Source of the DNA: Alphaproteobacteria bacterium
Lineage (GTDB): Bacteria > Pseudomonadota > Alphaproteobacteria > Rickettsiales > SXRF01
DNA length: 64,000 nt
Direction: 5' to 3'
Assembly (NCBI GenBank): GCA_025362975.1
Contig: JANYES010000019.1
Location: 248,001 to 312,000, forward strand
A model generated the notes under the pieces. It searched no databases. It was not told where the DNA came from and worked only from the letters and a program-made list of their open reading frames with translations. Of this stretch, positions 46,463 to 56,714 are shown in pieces (position 1 is the stretch's first letter; each line of letters begins with the position of its first letter). Both the position numbers and the translations under genes were made by a program.

Positions 46463-46825
46463 ATGAAAACATTGATCGCAACCATTGCCTTAGCTCTGCT
46501 ACTTACGGCCTGCACTCAACCCACCGCCAGCAGCGGCGGAATGATATCGGCCGATATGATGCAAAACTGCCAGAGTAATATGAAAGACGGCAAAATGATG
46601 GGTAGCATGCCGAAGGATATGATGGCCCAGTGCCAACAGATGATGAAGAACTGCCAAGGCATGATGGCGAAAAATGGGATGATGCAGAAAAAAAACGCTA
46701 TGTCCGGTGACATGATGAACCAGTGTCAGCAGATGATGCAGGGCGACAATACTGCACCATTACCCGCCATATCACCGAACGATACAAGCGCCACAGATCA
46801 CAAAAAACACCATCCGGCACAATAA
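46463..46825 (+). CDS. Met-rich lipoprotein, probable copper binder
   Basis: 120 residues. The lipobox LLTAC at residues 13-17 predicts a lipid anchor. The mature part is full of Met pairs and MxxxC repeats (MMQNCQ, MMAQCQQMMKNCQGMM, MMNQCQQMM). These would suit Cu(I) binding. It lies at the head of a second copper gene group. Confidence 0.8.
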   Translation: MKTLIATIALALLLTACTQPTASSGGMISADMMQNCQSNMKDGKMMGSMPKDMMAQCQQMMKNCQGMMAKNGMMQKKNAMSGDMMNQCQQMMQGDNTAPLPAISPNDTSATDHKKHHPAQ

Positions 46826-46843
46826 AAAGGGACATGTATCTAT

Positions 46844-47182
46844 ATGGAACACTCCCACAATCATGATGCCATAACCGGTAACGGCGAAAGCTGGCTGTTT
46901 TCGCGCACCGGTGTGGCTACCCTCGTTGCTGTGTCCGTCCTGGGTTTTCTGATTTACGAAGGCCATGGAGCGCACCTGCTCGGCGCGCTACCATACCTGT
47001 TGATTCTGTCTTGCCCACTGATGCATATCTTCATGCATGGTGGGCACGGAGGGCATGGCGGACACCAGCATGGTGGCAACGAAGAAGAAAATACTCCCGC
47101 GCAGCAGCAGGCAGCAAATACTCAACAATCTAATGCTACGCAGCAGGACAAGCAACATCAGCACAAGAGAGGATGCCACTAA
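46844..47182 (+). CDS. DUF2933-like membrane protein
   Basis: 112 residues with a His-rich start (HSHNHD), one or two membrane helices (about 22-58), then HMFMHGGHGGHGGHQHGG-like His/Gly repeats and a Gln-rich tail. DUF2933 proteins accompany copper or heavy-metal ATPases. Its stop overlaps the next ATG by one base (TAATG). Confidence 0.8.
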   Translation: MEHSHNHDAITGNGESWLFSRTGVATLVAVSVLGFLIYEGHGAHLLGALPYLLILSCPLMHIFMHGGHGGHGGHQHGGNEEENTPAQQQAANTQQSNATQQDKQHQHKRGCH

Positions 47183-47838
47183 TGGAATACGCAGGCGATG
47201 TACCGGCTTACGGCCTATGGGGACTCGTCATCCTCAATTCTGTGATCTTTATCGGCTTTGCCTTCAGCTTCTTTAAGCCGCAGACAAAAACCGACTGGCG
47301 CAGTTTCAATGCCTTTTCGGCCTTTATTATAGCGCTGTTCGTCGAGATGTACGGGTTCCCGCTATCGATCTACCTGTTTTCCGGGTGGCTTACCACCAGA
47401 TATTCTGGTGTCGATTTCCTATCACACGACAACGGCCACCTGCTGCACACACTGCTTGGCATGAAGGGTAATCCACATTGGGATATCTTCCATATCTTAA
47501 GCAATGTGTTCATCATCGCTGGCTTTATCATGCTGTCCAATGCATGGAATGTTCTATGGACGGCACAGCGTGCACACACACTGGCTTCCACCGGCATTTA
47601 CGCCCGCATGCGCCATCCGCAATATGTGGCGTTCATTGCCATCATGTTCGGGTTCCTACTGCAATGGCCAACGCTCGTGACGCTTATCATGTTCCCGATC
47701 CTAACCACTATGTATGTCAGGCTTTCGCTTAAGGAAGAAAAGATTTCCGAAGCCGAATTCGGTGAGGAATGGCGGCTTTATGCGGCAGTGACTCCTCGTT
47801 TCTTTCCTAAATTCGGGGAAACGCACGCACATGCCTAA
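47182..47838 (+). CDS. Isoprenylcysteine methyltransferase-like membrane protein
   Basis: 218 residues from the ATG at 47182 (an ATG three codons earlier is possible). Five or so membrane helices; the [14 protein letters not shown] segment and C-terminal [25 protein letters not shown] are diagnostic for the ICMT/PEMT group. The substrate is unknown; similar proteins sit beside copper ATPases. Confidence 0.88.
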   Translation: MEYAGDVPAYGLWGLVILNSVIFIGFAFSFFKPQTKTDWRSFNAFSAFIIALFVEMYGFPLSIYLFSGWLTTRYSGVDFLSHDNGHLLHTLLGMKGNPHWDIFHILSNVFIIAGFIMLSNAWNVLWTAQRAHTLASTGIYARMRHPQYVAFIAIMFGFLLQWPTLVTLIMFPILTTMYVRLSLKEEKISEAEFGEEWRLYAAVTPRFFPKFGETHAHA

Positions 47839-47855
47839 CAGAAAGAGTATCCATT

Positions 47856-50576
47856 ATGAAATCCCATGCAAAGCAGCCGAATGCTTCCGATCCCAAGCCT
47901 GAATTGAAACACGAGGCCAAAACGCGACCGAAGCCTGAAGCCGATATCGACGTTGCGACATTGATGAACACGCCGCTCGGTGACGTTCTCTTGGATGGCC
48001 TTCTTAAAGACCCGGAGGATGCCGGTCGTATCATAGCCAAGGCGATCAACCAGGCTGAGGGACATATGGCTACTGCGAAGGCAACTGAAACCAAAGTTGA
48101 ACCTAAGCCCGAAGGCAAAATCGCTCCCAATCTTGAAACAAAAAGCGATTCTAAAATCGGGCTACCACCTGAGACTAAATCCGAACCCCCAAAAGACACC
48201 CGATCAGATACCGGAGTAATGTACACCTGCCCGATGCACCCACAAGTGCGACAGAAAGAGCCGGGCAAGTGTTCTATCTGTGGCATGACGCTGGAGCCTT
48301 CGGGGGCTTCAACCAATTCCGAAGCCAAAATCGAGACCGAACCTAAACTTCAAGCCCAAATTGAAACCAAGTTTAAATGCAAACTCGATCCTAAACCTGA
48401 AGCAAAAATTGAAGCCAAGCCTGAAGCCAAAGCTGAGTCCAAAAAAGAACCCCTTACAAGTGCGAATGGCTTTTATACCTGCCCGATGCACTCTCAGATA
48501 CACCAGAAAGGGCCGGGCAATTGCCCGATCTGCGGCATGACGCTGGAGCCGGAGAAAGTTTCATTGGACGTTGGCCCCAATCATGAACTGATCGATATGA
48601 CGCGCCGTTTTTGGGTGTCGGCAGTGCTGGCCGGGCCGCTGGCGCTCTTTGTCATGGGCGCCCATCTCATCCCAAACATTTCGCATGAATGGATGGATGG
48701 GGCGCTTTCGCATTGGATACAGATGCTTATCGCCACGCCGGTGGTGCTATGGGGTGGTTGGCCGTTTTATGTGCGGGCGGTTGCGTCGATCAAGCATCGT
48801 AGCCTCAATATGTTCACTCTGATCGCGCTCGGCGTCGGCGTAGCTTATATCTACAGCCTAATCATCACAATATTCCCGCAAGCGGTGGCCCAATTTTCCG
48901 GCGGCATGATGCTTGACGTGTATTTTGAAGCCGCCGCGGTGATCACTGCGCTGGTACTGCTCGGCCAGGTGCTGGAGCTAAAAGCCCGTGCCAATGCCAG
49001 CAACTCCATGCGCGCATTGCTTGATCTGGCTCCCAAAATGGCGCGCATTATTCGCGAAGGCGGCAAGGAAGAAGATGTGCCGTTATCCGAAGTGGAAACA
49101 GGCGATCTGCTCCGCGTACGCCCCGGTGAAAAGGTCCCGGTCGACGGCGTAGTAGTGGAAGGACATAGCAGCGTCGATCAATCCATGCTGACTGGCGAAT
49201 CGATGCCAGTGGAGAAAAGCCCCAGCGATAAAGTGACGGGCGCGACCCTCAATGGCACCGGCGGCTTCACCATGCACGCCGAGCGCGTGGGCAATGAAAC
49301 CATGCTGGCGCAGATAGTGGATATGGTTGCCAAAGCACAGCGCACGCGCGCACCGATCCAGCGCATGGCCGATACCGTGTCTGGCTATTTCGTGCCAGCG
49401 GTGGTGACGATTGCATTGCTTACCGCGTTTGCGTGGGGAGTATGGGGGCCGGAACCAAAACTGGCTTACGCCATTGTCAACGCGGTGGCGGTTTTGATCA
49501 TCGCCTGCCCCTGCGCTTTAGGCCTGGCTACACCCATGTCGATAATGACTGGGACTGGCAGAGGCGCGCAGGTAGGGGTGCTGATTAGAGATGCCCAAAG
49601 CCTGGAGATCATGGAGAAAGTCGATACGCTCATCATAGACAAGACCGGCACCCTAACCGAAGGTAAGCCCGAATTGATGGAAGTGGTAACAAACGAAGGT
49701 TTTGAACAAATGGAAGTATTGCGGTTGGTCGCCAGCTTGGAGAAAAGCAGTGAGCATCCTCTTGCCAGTGCGATTGTTAAAGGTGCGGAGGGAAATGGCA
49801 TCACCCTTTCACCAACCAACGATTTTGCTTCGATCACCGGCAAGGGCATATCAGGTAAGATTGATGGCCATGCAGTTGCGCTTGGTAATGCTGCTCTGCT
49901 TTCTACGCTCGGTATTGATTCCGCACCGCTTGTCGCAATCGCAGAGACGCTACGCGCCAAAGGTCAAACCGCCATGTTCGCCGCCATCGATGGCAAGGCT
50001 GCCGCTGTGATCAGCGTCGCCGATCCTATTAAAGCCACTACGGCGGAAGCACTAAAGCAATTAAAGGCCGAAGGTCTACACATTATCATGCTAACCGGCG
50101 ATAGCAAAGCCACCGCAGAGGCGATTGCCAAACAACTAGGTATTGATGATTTTGAGGCAGAGGTGCTTCCCGACCGCAAAAGCGAAGTAATACGCCAGCT
50201 GCAGGAGAAGGGCAAAAAAGTTGCTATGGCTGGTGACGGGGTGAATGACGCCCCGGCGCTTGCGCAAGCACAGGTAGGCATCGCTATGGGCACCGGCACC
50301 GATGTGGCGATGGAAAGCGCAGGCGTGACCTTGGTCAAAGGTGACCTGATTGGCATCGTGCGCGCGCGCCGCCTAAGTCACGCCACCATGCGCAATATCC
50401 GGCAGAATATGTTTTTCGCGTTTATTTATAACGCACTCGGCGTGCCATTGGCAGCGGGCGCTCTGTATCCCTTTTTGGGCATTCTTTTAAGTCCTATAAT
50501 AGCTAGTGCAGCGATGGCGTTAAGTTCCGTTTCGGTTGTTTTGAATGCTTCACGGCTTAAGCGGGTAAAATTATGA
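47856..50576 (+). CDS. copA: Copper-exporting P1B-type ATPase with repetitive N-terminus
   Basis: 906 residues. Catalytic motifs are all present: TGES, CPC in [26 protein letters not shown] (HP), MLTGDSK and GDGVNDAPA. The N-terminus has two heavy-metal-binding motifs of the YTCPMHP...CSICGM(T)LEP type (about 124-150 and 207-233) separated by a stretch of near-repeating EAKIEAKPE-type units, instead of a ferredoxin-like MxCxxC domain. Six or more membrane helices match CopB/CopA-type pumps. The stop overlaps the fabI start by four bases. The symbol is shared with the oxidase family above by convention only. Confidence 0.92.
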   Translation: MKSHAKQPNASDPKPELKHEAKTRPKPEADIDVATLMNTPLGDVLLDGLLKDPEDAGRIIAKAINQAEGHMATAKATETKVEPKPEGKIAPNLETKSDSKIGLPPETKSEPPKDTRSDTGVMYTCPMHPQVRQKEPGKCSICGMTLEPSGASTNSEAKIETEPKLQAQIETKFKCKLDPKPEAKIEAKPEAKAESKKEPLTSANGFYTCPMHSQIHQKGPGNCPICGMTLEPEKVSLDVGPNHELIDMTRRFWVSAVLAGPLALFVMGAHLIPNISHEWMDGALSHWIQMLIATPVVLWGGWPFYVRAVASIKHRSLNMFTLIALGVGVAYIYSLIITIFPQAVAQFSGGMMLDVYFEAAAVITALVLLGQVLELKARANASNSMRALLDLAPKMARIIREGGKEEDVPLSEVETGDLLRVRPGEKVPVDGVVVEGHSSVDQSMLTGESMPVEKSPSDKVTGATLNGTGGFTMHAERVGNETMLAQIVDMVAKAQRTRAPIQRMADTVSGYFVPAVVTIALLTAFAWGVWGPEPKLAYAIVNAVAVLIIACPCALGLATPMSIMTGTGRGAQVGVLIRDAQSLEIMEKVDTLIIDKTGTLTEGKPELMEVVTNEGFEQMEVLRLVASLEKSSEHPLASAIVKGAEGNGITLSPTNDFASITGKGISGKIDGHAVALGNAALLSTLGIDSAPLVAIAETLRAKGQTAMFAAIDGKAAAVISVADPIKATTAEALKQLKAEGLHIIMLTGDSKATAEAIAKQLGIDDFEAEVLPDRKSEVIRQLQEKGKKVAMAGDGVNDAPALAQAQVGIAMGTGTDVAMESAGVTLVKGDLIGIVRARRLSHATMRNIRQNMFFAFIYNALGVPLAAGALYPFLGILLSPIIASAAMALSSVSVVLNASRLKRVKL

Positions 50577-51343
50577 CGGGTATCTTGGCAGGTAAAAAAG
50601 GGCTGGTGGTCGGTATCGCCAACGAGCATTCCATCGCCTGGGGTTGCGCGAAAGCCTTTCATGAAGCGGGTGCGGAACTTGCCGTAACATATTTGAACGA
50701 TAAAGCTCATACATATGTATATCCGCTATCTAAACAAATAGAGGCACCGATTGTTCTGCGGCTGGATGTGCGCGAAGATGCGCAGATGAAGGCGTTATTT
50801 GATGCCATCGAAGCGGAGTGGGGAAAGCTGGACTTTTTGCTGCACGCCATAGCCTTCGCGCCACAGCAGGATTTACAAGGACGTTTCGTGGATACGTCGC
50901 GCGTCGGATTCTTAGAGGCGATGGATATTTCCTGTTACTCCTTCATCCGCTTTGCGCATCTGGCTGAGCCCTTGATGAAAGATGGCGGCTGCCTGCTTAC
51001 CACCACCTATTACGGTGGTGAAAAAGTCATCCCGCATTATGGCCTGATGGGGCCAGTGAAATCAGCACTGGAAGGCTCGGTGCGTTATCTCGCCGCTGAG
51101 TTAGGTTTAAAAAATATCCGCGTCAATGCGCTCTCGCCTGGCCCGATTATGACACGCGCTGCTAGCGGCATTGCCAATTTTAATGAATTACTTGAACTCG
51201 CCCGCCAAAAATCACCCCAGCACAAAACTATCCGCATCGATTGCGTGGGTGCCTATGCACGTTTCTTAGTAAGCGACGAAGCCCGTCTGGTGACCGGCAG
51301 TATCGCTTACGTCGATGCAGGTTACAACATTATAGGAGGTTAA
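50573..51343 (+). CDS. fabI: Enoyl-ACP reductase
   Basis: 256 residues. SDR-fold enzyme of the FabI group that reduces enoyl-[18 protein letters not shown] cofactor loop, HAIAFAPQ, and the active site [21 protein letters not shown] (Tyr-x6-Lys). Translation is coupled to the copper ATPase (ATGA). A location beside PHA and copper genes suggests an accessory copy rather than the sole FabI, though that cannot be tested here. Confidence 0.93.
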   Translation: MTGILAGKKGLVVGIANEHSIAWGCAKAFHEAGAELAVTYLNDKAHTYVYPLSKQIEAPIVLRLDVREDAQMKALFDAIEAEWGKLDFLLHAIAFAPQQDLQGRFVDTSRVGFLEAMDISCYSFIRFAHLAEPLMKDGGCLLTTTYYGGEKVIPHYGLMGPVKSALEGSVRYLAAELGLKNIRVNALSPGPIMTRAASGIANFNELLELARQKSPQHKTIRIDCVGAYARFLVSDEARLVTGSIAYVDAGYNIIGG

Positions 51344-51345
51344 TT

Positions 51346-51619
51346 ATGGCTATGTTCATGGCACATCTTGCGTCGATTCTAGATAATGGCAATTGCTGCA
51401 GGCTCGATCGCACTGCATTATGCGACCCAGATGAAAGCAAAGCTCATCAAAGCGGCAGGCATCATTCTCGTTGTCGCTGGCATAATCAGCCTTGGCTGTA
51501 CCTGGTATTATGGTGCCAAATATTTCTTCATGGGGCATTTCGAGCATGCCTATGATTTTAATATGACGATAGAAGGCAATGGCCCACACTATCACTGCAG
51601 CGGCAGCGTTGGGGACTAA
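51346..51619 (+). pseudogene. Small membrane protein with a frameshift
   Basis: AGGAGG precedes the ATG at 51346, whose frame reads MAMFMAHLASILD and then shifts: the sensible continuation AIAAGSIALHYATQMKAKLIKAAGIILVV lies in the +1 frame from about 51386 and ends at 51617. Two hydrophobic helices are visible. Either a one-base error or a true frameshift; an independent start at 51386 has no ribosome site. Confidence 0.6.
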
Positions 51620-51841
51620 AATAAACCTATATTAAATGGAAAGTTTATGTAAACCTCGTTTACTCCTCAAAAAAAGTCCGGCATTGTTCCCAATAACAGA
51701 AACTTAACAATTGCGTCGCCGGACAACCAACCCAAGCTACAGGCTGCGATCGCTCCTTCATCGGAAGAACATATACTGGATCATATACTGCATGCCGCCG
51801 TCGCCAAGCTAACCGGCAACCTTTCGCCCGCCGCACTGGGA

Positions 51842-53473
51842 ATGGCAGGGCACGACTGGTGGATGCACCTGGCATTCTCGCCTGACAAGATACTCTCATT
51901 GCAAAAAAGCTTCTTTAAAAAAACCGCCCAGGTCGGCTGGTATGGAATGCAAGTAGCGGCGGGAAAAGAGACGAAACCGTTGGCGTTGCCATCGCCGGGC
52001 GACCGACGCTTCGAAAGTGAGGCTTGGCAGGGCCGGCCGTTTAATTTCATGTATCAGGGATTCCTGCTTTACGAAGATTGGTGGGAGGAAGCCACCAGCG
52101 ACGTGCGCGGTGTATCACCCCATCATCAGGATGTAGTGTCATTCATGGCTCGTCAATGTCTGGACGTGTTTTCACCTTCCAATAATCCGCTGACCAACCC
52201 TGATGTGATCGCCGCCACCGTGAGCAAAGGCGGTGCTAATTGCTGGCATGGCTTCCTATACTGGATGGACGATGTATCACGCTCCGCTGCCGACCGGTCG
52301 CCTGCTGGGACGGAGGCGTTTAAAGTCGGCGAAAATATTGCCGCCACCAAAGGCAAGGTGGTTTTCCGCAACCGGCTGATCGAGCTAATCCAGTATAGCC
52401 CTACTACATCCGAGGCCTACGCCGAGCCGGTGCTAATCGTTCCGGCATGGATCATGAAATATTATATCCTTGATCTGTCGACGGGTAATTCTCTGGTGAA
52501 ATACCTGGTGGATAAGGGACATACCGTATTCATGATTTCGTGGAAAAATCCCGATGCCTCCGACCGCGATCTCGGCATGGAAGATTATGTGCATCTGGGG
52601 CTGGAGGAAGCGCTGAAAGCGGTGAAAGCCATCACTGGCCAGCCTGTGCATGCGGTAGGCTACTGCATCGGCGGCACACTGCTTTCTATCATGGCGGCAA
52701 CGCTTGCCCGCAATGACGATGGAGCGCTTAAAACCATGACGCTTTTTGCCGCGCAGACCGATTTCGAGGAACCGGGTGAGTTACAATTGTTCATTGATGA
52801 TAGCCAACTCTCCTTTCTGGAAGACGTAATGTGGCAGCAGGGCTACCTAGATAAATCCCAGATGGCGGGCGCTTTTCAGATGCTGCGCTCCAACGACCTG
52901 ATTTGGTCGCGCCTCGTCAATGACTACCTGCAAGGCAAGCGGCAAGGCATGAATGATCTCATGGCTTGGAACGCAGATGCCACGCGCATGCCTTACCGCA
53001 TGCACAGCGAATACCTGAATACCCTGTTCCTTAAAAATGATCTTGCTGAGAACCGCTACTCCGTAAATGCTATACCGGTGGCGCTTGAGGATATCCGTAT
53101 TCCCACCTTCAGCGTAGGCACTCTACGCGACCATGTGGCACCATGGAAATCGGTCTATAAGATTAATCTGCAGGTCGAGGCCGATGTAACGTTCGTACTA
53201 ACCAGCGGCGGGCATAACGCCGGTATCGTCAGCGAGCCAGGCCATAAGGGCCGCACCTACCAGATCGCCACTAAACTGCGCGATGCGCGCTATATACCGC
53301 CCGGCCAGTGGCAGCGCCAGACGCCAGTAAAAGAAGGATCATGGTGGGAAGCTTGGCAGCAATGGCTGGTGGATCACTCCGAGGGTAAACGCAAGCCGCC
53401 CGCTATGGGCAACGATGCCAAAGGGTGTACACCGCTGGACAATGCGCCGGGAACCTATGTGTTCTTGAAATAA
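51842..53473 (+). CDS. phaC: Polyhydroxyalkanoate synthase, class I
   Basis: 543 residues from the ATG at 51842. PhaC polymerises 3-hydroxyacyl-CoA at the PHA granule. The lipase-like box GYCIGGTL carries the catalytic Cys, with Asp in TLRDHVAPW and His in SGGHNAGI. The coding frame is open back to 51653, and just before it the sequence is ATG TAA (51647-51652), so the normal start seems to be followed by a stop. About 63 family-like residues (TSFTPQKK ... LTGNLSPAALG) would be lost with the 51842 start, including part of the PhaC N-terminal domain. Confidence 0.93.
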   Translation: MAGHDWWMHLAFSPDKILSLQKSFFKKTAQVGWYGMQVAAGKETKPLALPSPGDRRFESEAWQGRPFNFMYQGFLLYEDWWEEATSDVRGVSPHHQDVVSFMARQCLDVFSPSNNPLTNPDVIAATVSKGGANCWHGFLYWMDDVSRSAADRSPAGTEAFKVGENIAATKGKVVFRNRLIELIQYSPTTSEAYAEPVLIVPAWIMKYYILDLSTGNSLVKYLVDKGHTVFMISWKNPDASDRDLGMEDYVHLGLEEALKAVKAITGQPVHAVGYCIGGTLLSIMAATLARNDDGALKTMTLFAAQTDFEEPGELQLFIDDSQLSFLEDVMWQQGYLDKSQMAGAFQMLRSNDLIWSRLVNDYLQGKRQGMNDLMAWNADATRMPYRMHSEYLNTLFLKNDLAENRYSVNAIPVALEDIRIPTFSVGTLRDHVAPWKSVYKINLQVEADVTFVLTSGGHNAGIVSEPGHKGRTYQIATKLRDARYIPPGQWQRQTPVKEGSWWEAWQQWLVDHSEGKRKPPAMGNDAKGCTPLDNAPGTYVFLK

Positions 53474-53482
53474 GCGTCCGAA

Positions 53483-53869
53483 TTATACGCCTATTGCACA
53501 GCTATTAAGCCATTCCCATTTAAGCTGGGCTGGATTGTTGATATAGGCCTGCGGATCTTGCGCCACTTCTTCCAGAAAATGCCTGGTAATCCGCCAGGGA
53601 CATTTGACAGGTGGTTTTTTATGCGGCGGTTTTACGCCCAGGCGCTGATCATGGATAATCAGATCGTACAGGGCTTCCGGATGATTCTCATTTTTATCGT
53701 ATATGGCGACCTGGACCACATGGCTCTTTAGCATATCCTCAATTTCCACCAAGATACGATTATAGGGGAAGCAATCCTTATTGGCCTCCAATGCTTCATT
53801 GCAGACGAGGAGATATTCCCGAAACAAGGCATCATAATTTACGGATTCTTTTTGAGATATCGTATTCAT
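53483..53869 (-). CDS. Hypothetical protein of the PHA region
   Basis: 128 residues from the ATG at 53869, after GGGAGG. Helical N-terminus and Pro/Lys-rich middle (PPHKKPPVKCP). I do not recognise the family. It follows the membrane protein gene by 18 bases and likely shares its FNR-controlled promoter. Confidence 0.65.
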   Translation of the reverse strand: MNTISQKESVNYDALFREYLLVCNEALEANKDCFPYNRILVEIEDMLKSHVVQVAIYDKNENHPEALYDLIIHDQRLGVKPPHKKPPVKCPWRITRHFLEEVAQDPQAYINNPAQLKWEWLNSCAIGV

Positions 53870-53887
53870 TTTTCCTCCCATCGTTAT

Positions 53888-54295
53888 TTAAGGTAAGGCA
53901 TGACTTATTGCAATTAGCTGCCACCATTCGCAGAAAGCTACTAATGCGATGGCAATCAGTACGATGCTGGCCAAAAGCAGAATTGCACGGCAATGATCTT
54001 CCAACAGCCTTAATACCCCTGGAAGCCAGTTGGGAAAGAGCATGTAGATAGTTCCCATGATAGTGGCGAAAACACCGACCACGCTTAAGACCAGCGCTAA
54101 TCCTTCCCATTTCCAGTGAAATCCAAGGATAAAGCCGCCGATCAGCACGTTGATCATGCCTATGGTCAACGATCCCCGTCGTTCCTGTTTCTGCAGATGC
54201 GAAATCCATGCGATCCAGTCACCTGAATTAAAGAAATAGGACAGGCCAAGCACCAAAAAACTGGTTCCGGCAATGAATGCGACGGCTTGTTCCAT
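53888..54295 (-). CDS. Four-helix membrane protein
   Basis: 135 residues from the ATG at 54295, after AAAGGAGAA. Four hydrophobic helices (about 5-22, 47-60, 66-88, 103-122) and no other motif. It diverges from the erythromycin esterase, and the FNR-type site at 54348 lies 53 bases before its start. Confidence 0.7.
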   Translation of the reverse strand: MEQAVAFIAGTSFLVLGLSYFFNSGDWIAWISHLQKQERRGSLTIGMINVLIGGFILGFHWKWEGLALVLSVVGVFATIMGTIYMLFPNWLPGVLRLLEDHCRAILLLASIVLIAIALVAFCEWWQLIAISHALP

Positions 54296-54347
54296 AAATT
54301 CTCCTTTCAACGGTGTTTAAAGCATAGCCCTTCTAGTCCAATGCGAT

Positions 54348-54361
54348 TTGATTGCGATCAA
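54348..54361. promoter_or_regulatory. FNR/FixK-type site in divergent promoter
   Basis: TTGATTGCGATCAA is a perfect TTGAT-N4-ATCAA palindrome between the membrane protein gene (leftward) and the esterase (rightward). Confidence 0.92.
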
Positions 54362-54429
54362 AGTAGTAAAAAAAGAAGCATATTAGATTGGCGCGATGTA
54401 TTTGCATGACCGAAAAAAGGCGAGAAACC

Positions 54430-55789
54430 ATGTCTAAGATTGCAGCCCATTCGCATCTGATTCAGGAAATCCGCAATAACACCATTGCGTTAACTGGCCA
54501 GCCCGCCGATTACACCCCGCTGCTCGACATGATCGGTGATGCCAGATATGTGCTGATCGGCGAAGCGACACATGGCACGGATGAATTCTACCGCATCCGC
54601 GCTGATCTCACGAAACAGCTAATCCGTTATTACGGATTTTCCGCCGTAGCAGTGGAAGCCGACTGGCCGGATGCCTACCGTGTGAACCGCTACGTGCGCG
54701 GTAGTGTCCGCAATATTCATAATGCCAACAGCGCCTTGAATGAATTCCTACGCTTCCCTACCTGGATGTGGCGTAACGAAGTCGTAGTCGAATTCCTCGA
54801 CTGGCTGCGCGAATATAATGAGAAAAAACTATCCTATCAGGAAAAGGCGGGCTTTTATGGCCTTGATCTTTATAGCCTGCACGCCTCGATCCGCGCCGCA
54901 CTCGACTATCTTGACAAAGTCGATCCCTAAGCAGCCCGCCGCGCGCGGGATTATTACGGTTGCTTTGACCATCACTATGCCGAAAATCCGCAGGAATATG
55001 GCTATGCCACCAATTTCGGCCTGACGCCCACCTGCGAGCGCGAGGTGCTCCACGAACTGACCACCCTGCAGCAACGGCGATTCGATTATATGAAGCGCGA
55101 CGGCTTTGCGGCAGGCGAGGATTTCTTCTGCGCCGAGCAGAACGCCAAGCTTATCATCGACGCTGAACGGTATTATCGCACTATGTTCCAAGGGCGCGCA
55201 GTTTTCCTGGAATCTGCGCGATAAGCACATGACGGATACGTTATATGCACTTAGTGACCATCTAAGCCGACAGCGCCAGGAGCAAGCAAAAATCGTGGTA
55301 TGGGCGCATAATTCGCATATCGGCGATGCGCGCGCCACTGAGATGGGGACGCAAGGAAAATGGAATATCGGCCAGTTGGTGCGGGAAGCGCATGGCAGTG
55401 ATGCTGTGCTGATCGGCTTTTCCACCTATCGCGGTACGGTGACCGCCGCCTCACAGTGGGATGGTGACGCGCAGTGCAAAATTGTGCGTCCGGCTGAGAA
55501 GGAAAGCTACGAAGCATTGTTCCATGAAACCGGTATCCCAAATTTCCTTCTGATGCTGCGCGACAATAAAGAATTGGCGCGGCATCTTGATCTTTCCCGC
55601 CTGCAGCGAGCCGTCGGCGTGCTTTACCTGCCGGAGACCGAGCGCCAGAGCCATTATTTCTTCTCCAAGCTGCCGGAGCAGTTCGACGCCATCATCCATC
55701 TCGACACGACGCGCGCCCTCAAGCCGCTGGAAACAACCGGGCTGTGGCATAAGGGGGAAGTGTTCGAGACGTACCCGGCGGGACTGTGA
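54430..55789 (+). pseudogene. Erythromycin esterase family protein, inactivated
   Basis: Similarity runs from VLIGEATHGTDEFYRIRADLTK to the C-terminal VGVLYLPETERQSHYF and FDAIIHLDTTRALKPL, so a full-length gene of about 450 codons was present. It is broken by TAA at 54928 (LDKVDP-stop-AARRARDYYGCF) and by a shift of frame near 55195 (between YRTMFQGRA and SWNLRDKHM). The active-site Glu/His segment GEATHG is intact. The family often lies in low-oxygen regulons beside Usp genes. Confidence 0.88.
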
Positions 55790-55806
55790 GTTCTCTAAGA
55801 GCCGAG

Positions 55807-55820
55807 TTGACCGTGATCAA
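55807..55820. promoter_or_regulatory. FNR/FixK-type site upstream of phaB
   Basis: TTGACCGTGATCAA, 64 bases before the acetoacetyl-CoA reductase start; same half-site variant as at 42698. Confidence 0.85.
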
Positions 55821-55884
55821 AGTAGGTACATTGTGCACCTGTTAGTCTCTGGCCATCGCAACTATTATAACTAAGGAGGATACC

Positions 55885-56613
55885 ATGGCGAAAAGACTAG
55901 CATTGGTCACAGGCGGCACTACCGGTATCGGCGCGGCCATTTGCAAGGCATTAAAGAACGCCGGATATAATATTGCCGCCAATTATGTTGCCAATGACGA
56001 TGCAGCAAAGGCATTCGAGCAGCTAACCGGCGTCAAAACCTATCAATGGGACGTGACTAATTTCGACCAATGCGCCAAAGGTGTAGAGAAAATCTGCGCC
56101 GATTTCGGCGGCAATGTAGAAATCCTGGTCAACAACGCCGGTATCACCAGAGACGGCATGTTGCATAAGATGACGCCGGAAAACTGGAATGCCGTCCTTA
56201 CGACCAATCTGACCTCATGCTTCAATATGTCGCGCGCGGTTATCAACGCCATGCGTGAGAAGGGTTTCGGTCGCATCGTCAGTATCAGTTCGGTGAACGG
56301 GCAACTGGGGCAGATCGGCCAAACCAACTATTCGGCATCAAAGACAGGCATCATTGGGTTTACCAAGGCACTCGCCCGCGAAAGCGCTACCAAAGGCATC
56401 ACTGTCAATGCCGTCGCACCTGGCTATACCGATACCACCATGCTTAAATCCATACCGGAGGATATCATGAAATCCCTGATCGCTCAGATCCCGATCGGCA
56501 GGCTTATGAAACCGGAGGAAATCGCCCGCATGGTAGTATTTCTAGTGGCCGATGAATCCGGTGCCATCACCGGTGAAACGCTTCCGGTTAATGGCGGCCA
56601 ATACATGCAATAA
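55885..56613 (+). CDS. phaB: Acetoacetyl-CoA reductase
   Basis: 242 residues. An SDR enzyme that makes (R)-3-hydroxybutyryl-CoA for PHA. TGGTTGIG cofactor loop, NNAGITRDGMLHKMT, the Ser in ISSVNGQLGQ and YSASK active site all match PhaB/FabG, and the Q-W-D segment after the second strand favours PhaB. AAGGAGG precedes the ATG. An FNR-type site in the promoter ties PHA synthesis to low oxygen. Confidence 0.93.
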   Translation: MAKRLALVTGGTTGIGAAICKALKNAGYNIAANYVANDDAAKAFEQLTGVKTYQWDVTNFDQCAKGVEKICADFGGNVEILVNNAGITRDGMLHKMTPENWNAVLTTNLTSCFNMSRAVINAMREKGFGRIVSISSVNGQLGQIGQTNYSASKTGIIGFTKALARESATKGITVNAVAPGYTDTTMLKSIPEDIMKSLIAQIPIGRLMKPEEIARMVVFLVADESGAITGETLPVNGGQYMQ

Positions 56614-56714
56614 CTCAAAAATTGAAAATCATTATAAAAGCTCTCGTTTATCAAGGCCCCGTAGGCCTCCGGTGCAATATGGGCGCGTTCGCCAAACGCA
56701 AACAATCAAATAAT

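Noticed and set aside
29930-55789. Reassignment of TAA or TGA to sense codons
   Set aside because: Many intact genes in the window end in TAA or TGA at family-typical positions (fabI, copB, phaB, proB), so decay or error is simpler than recoding.
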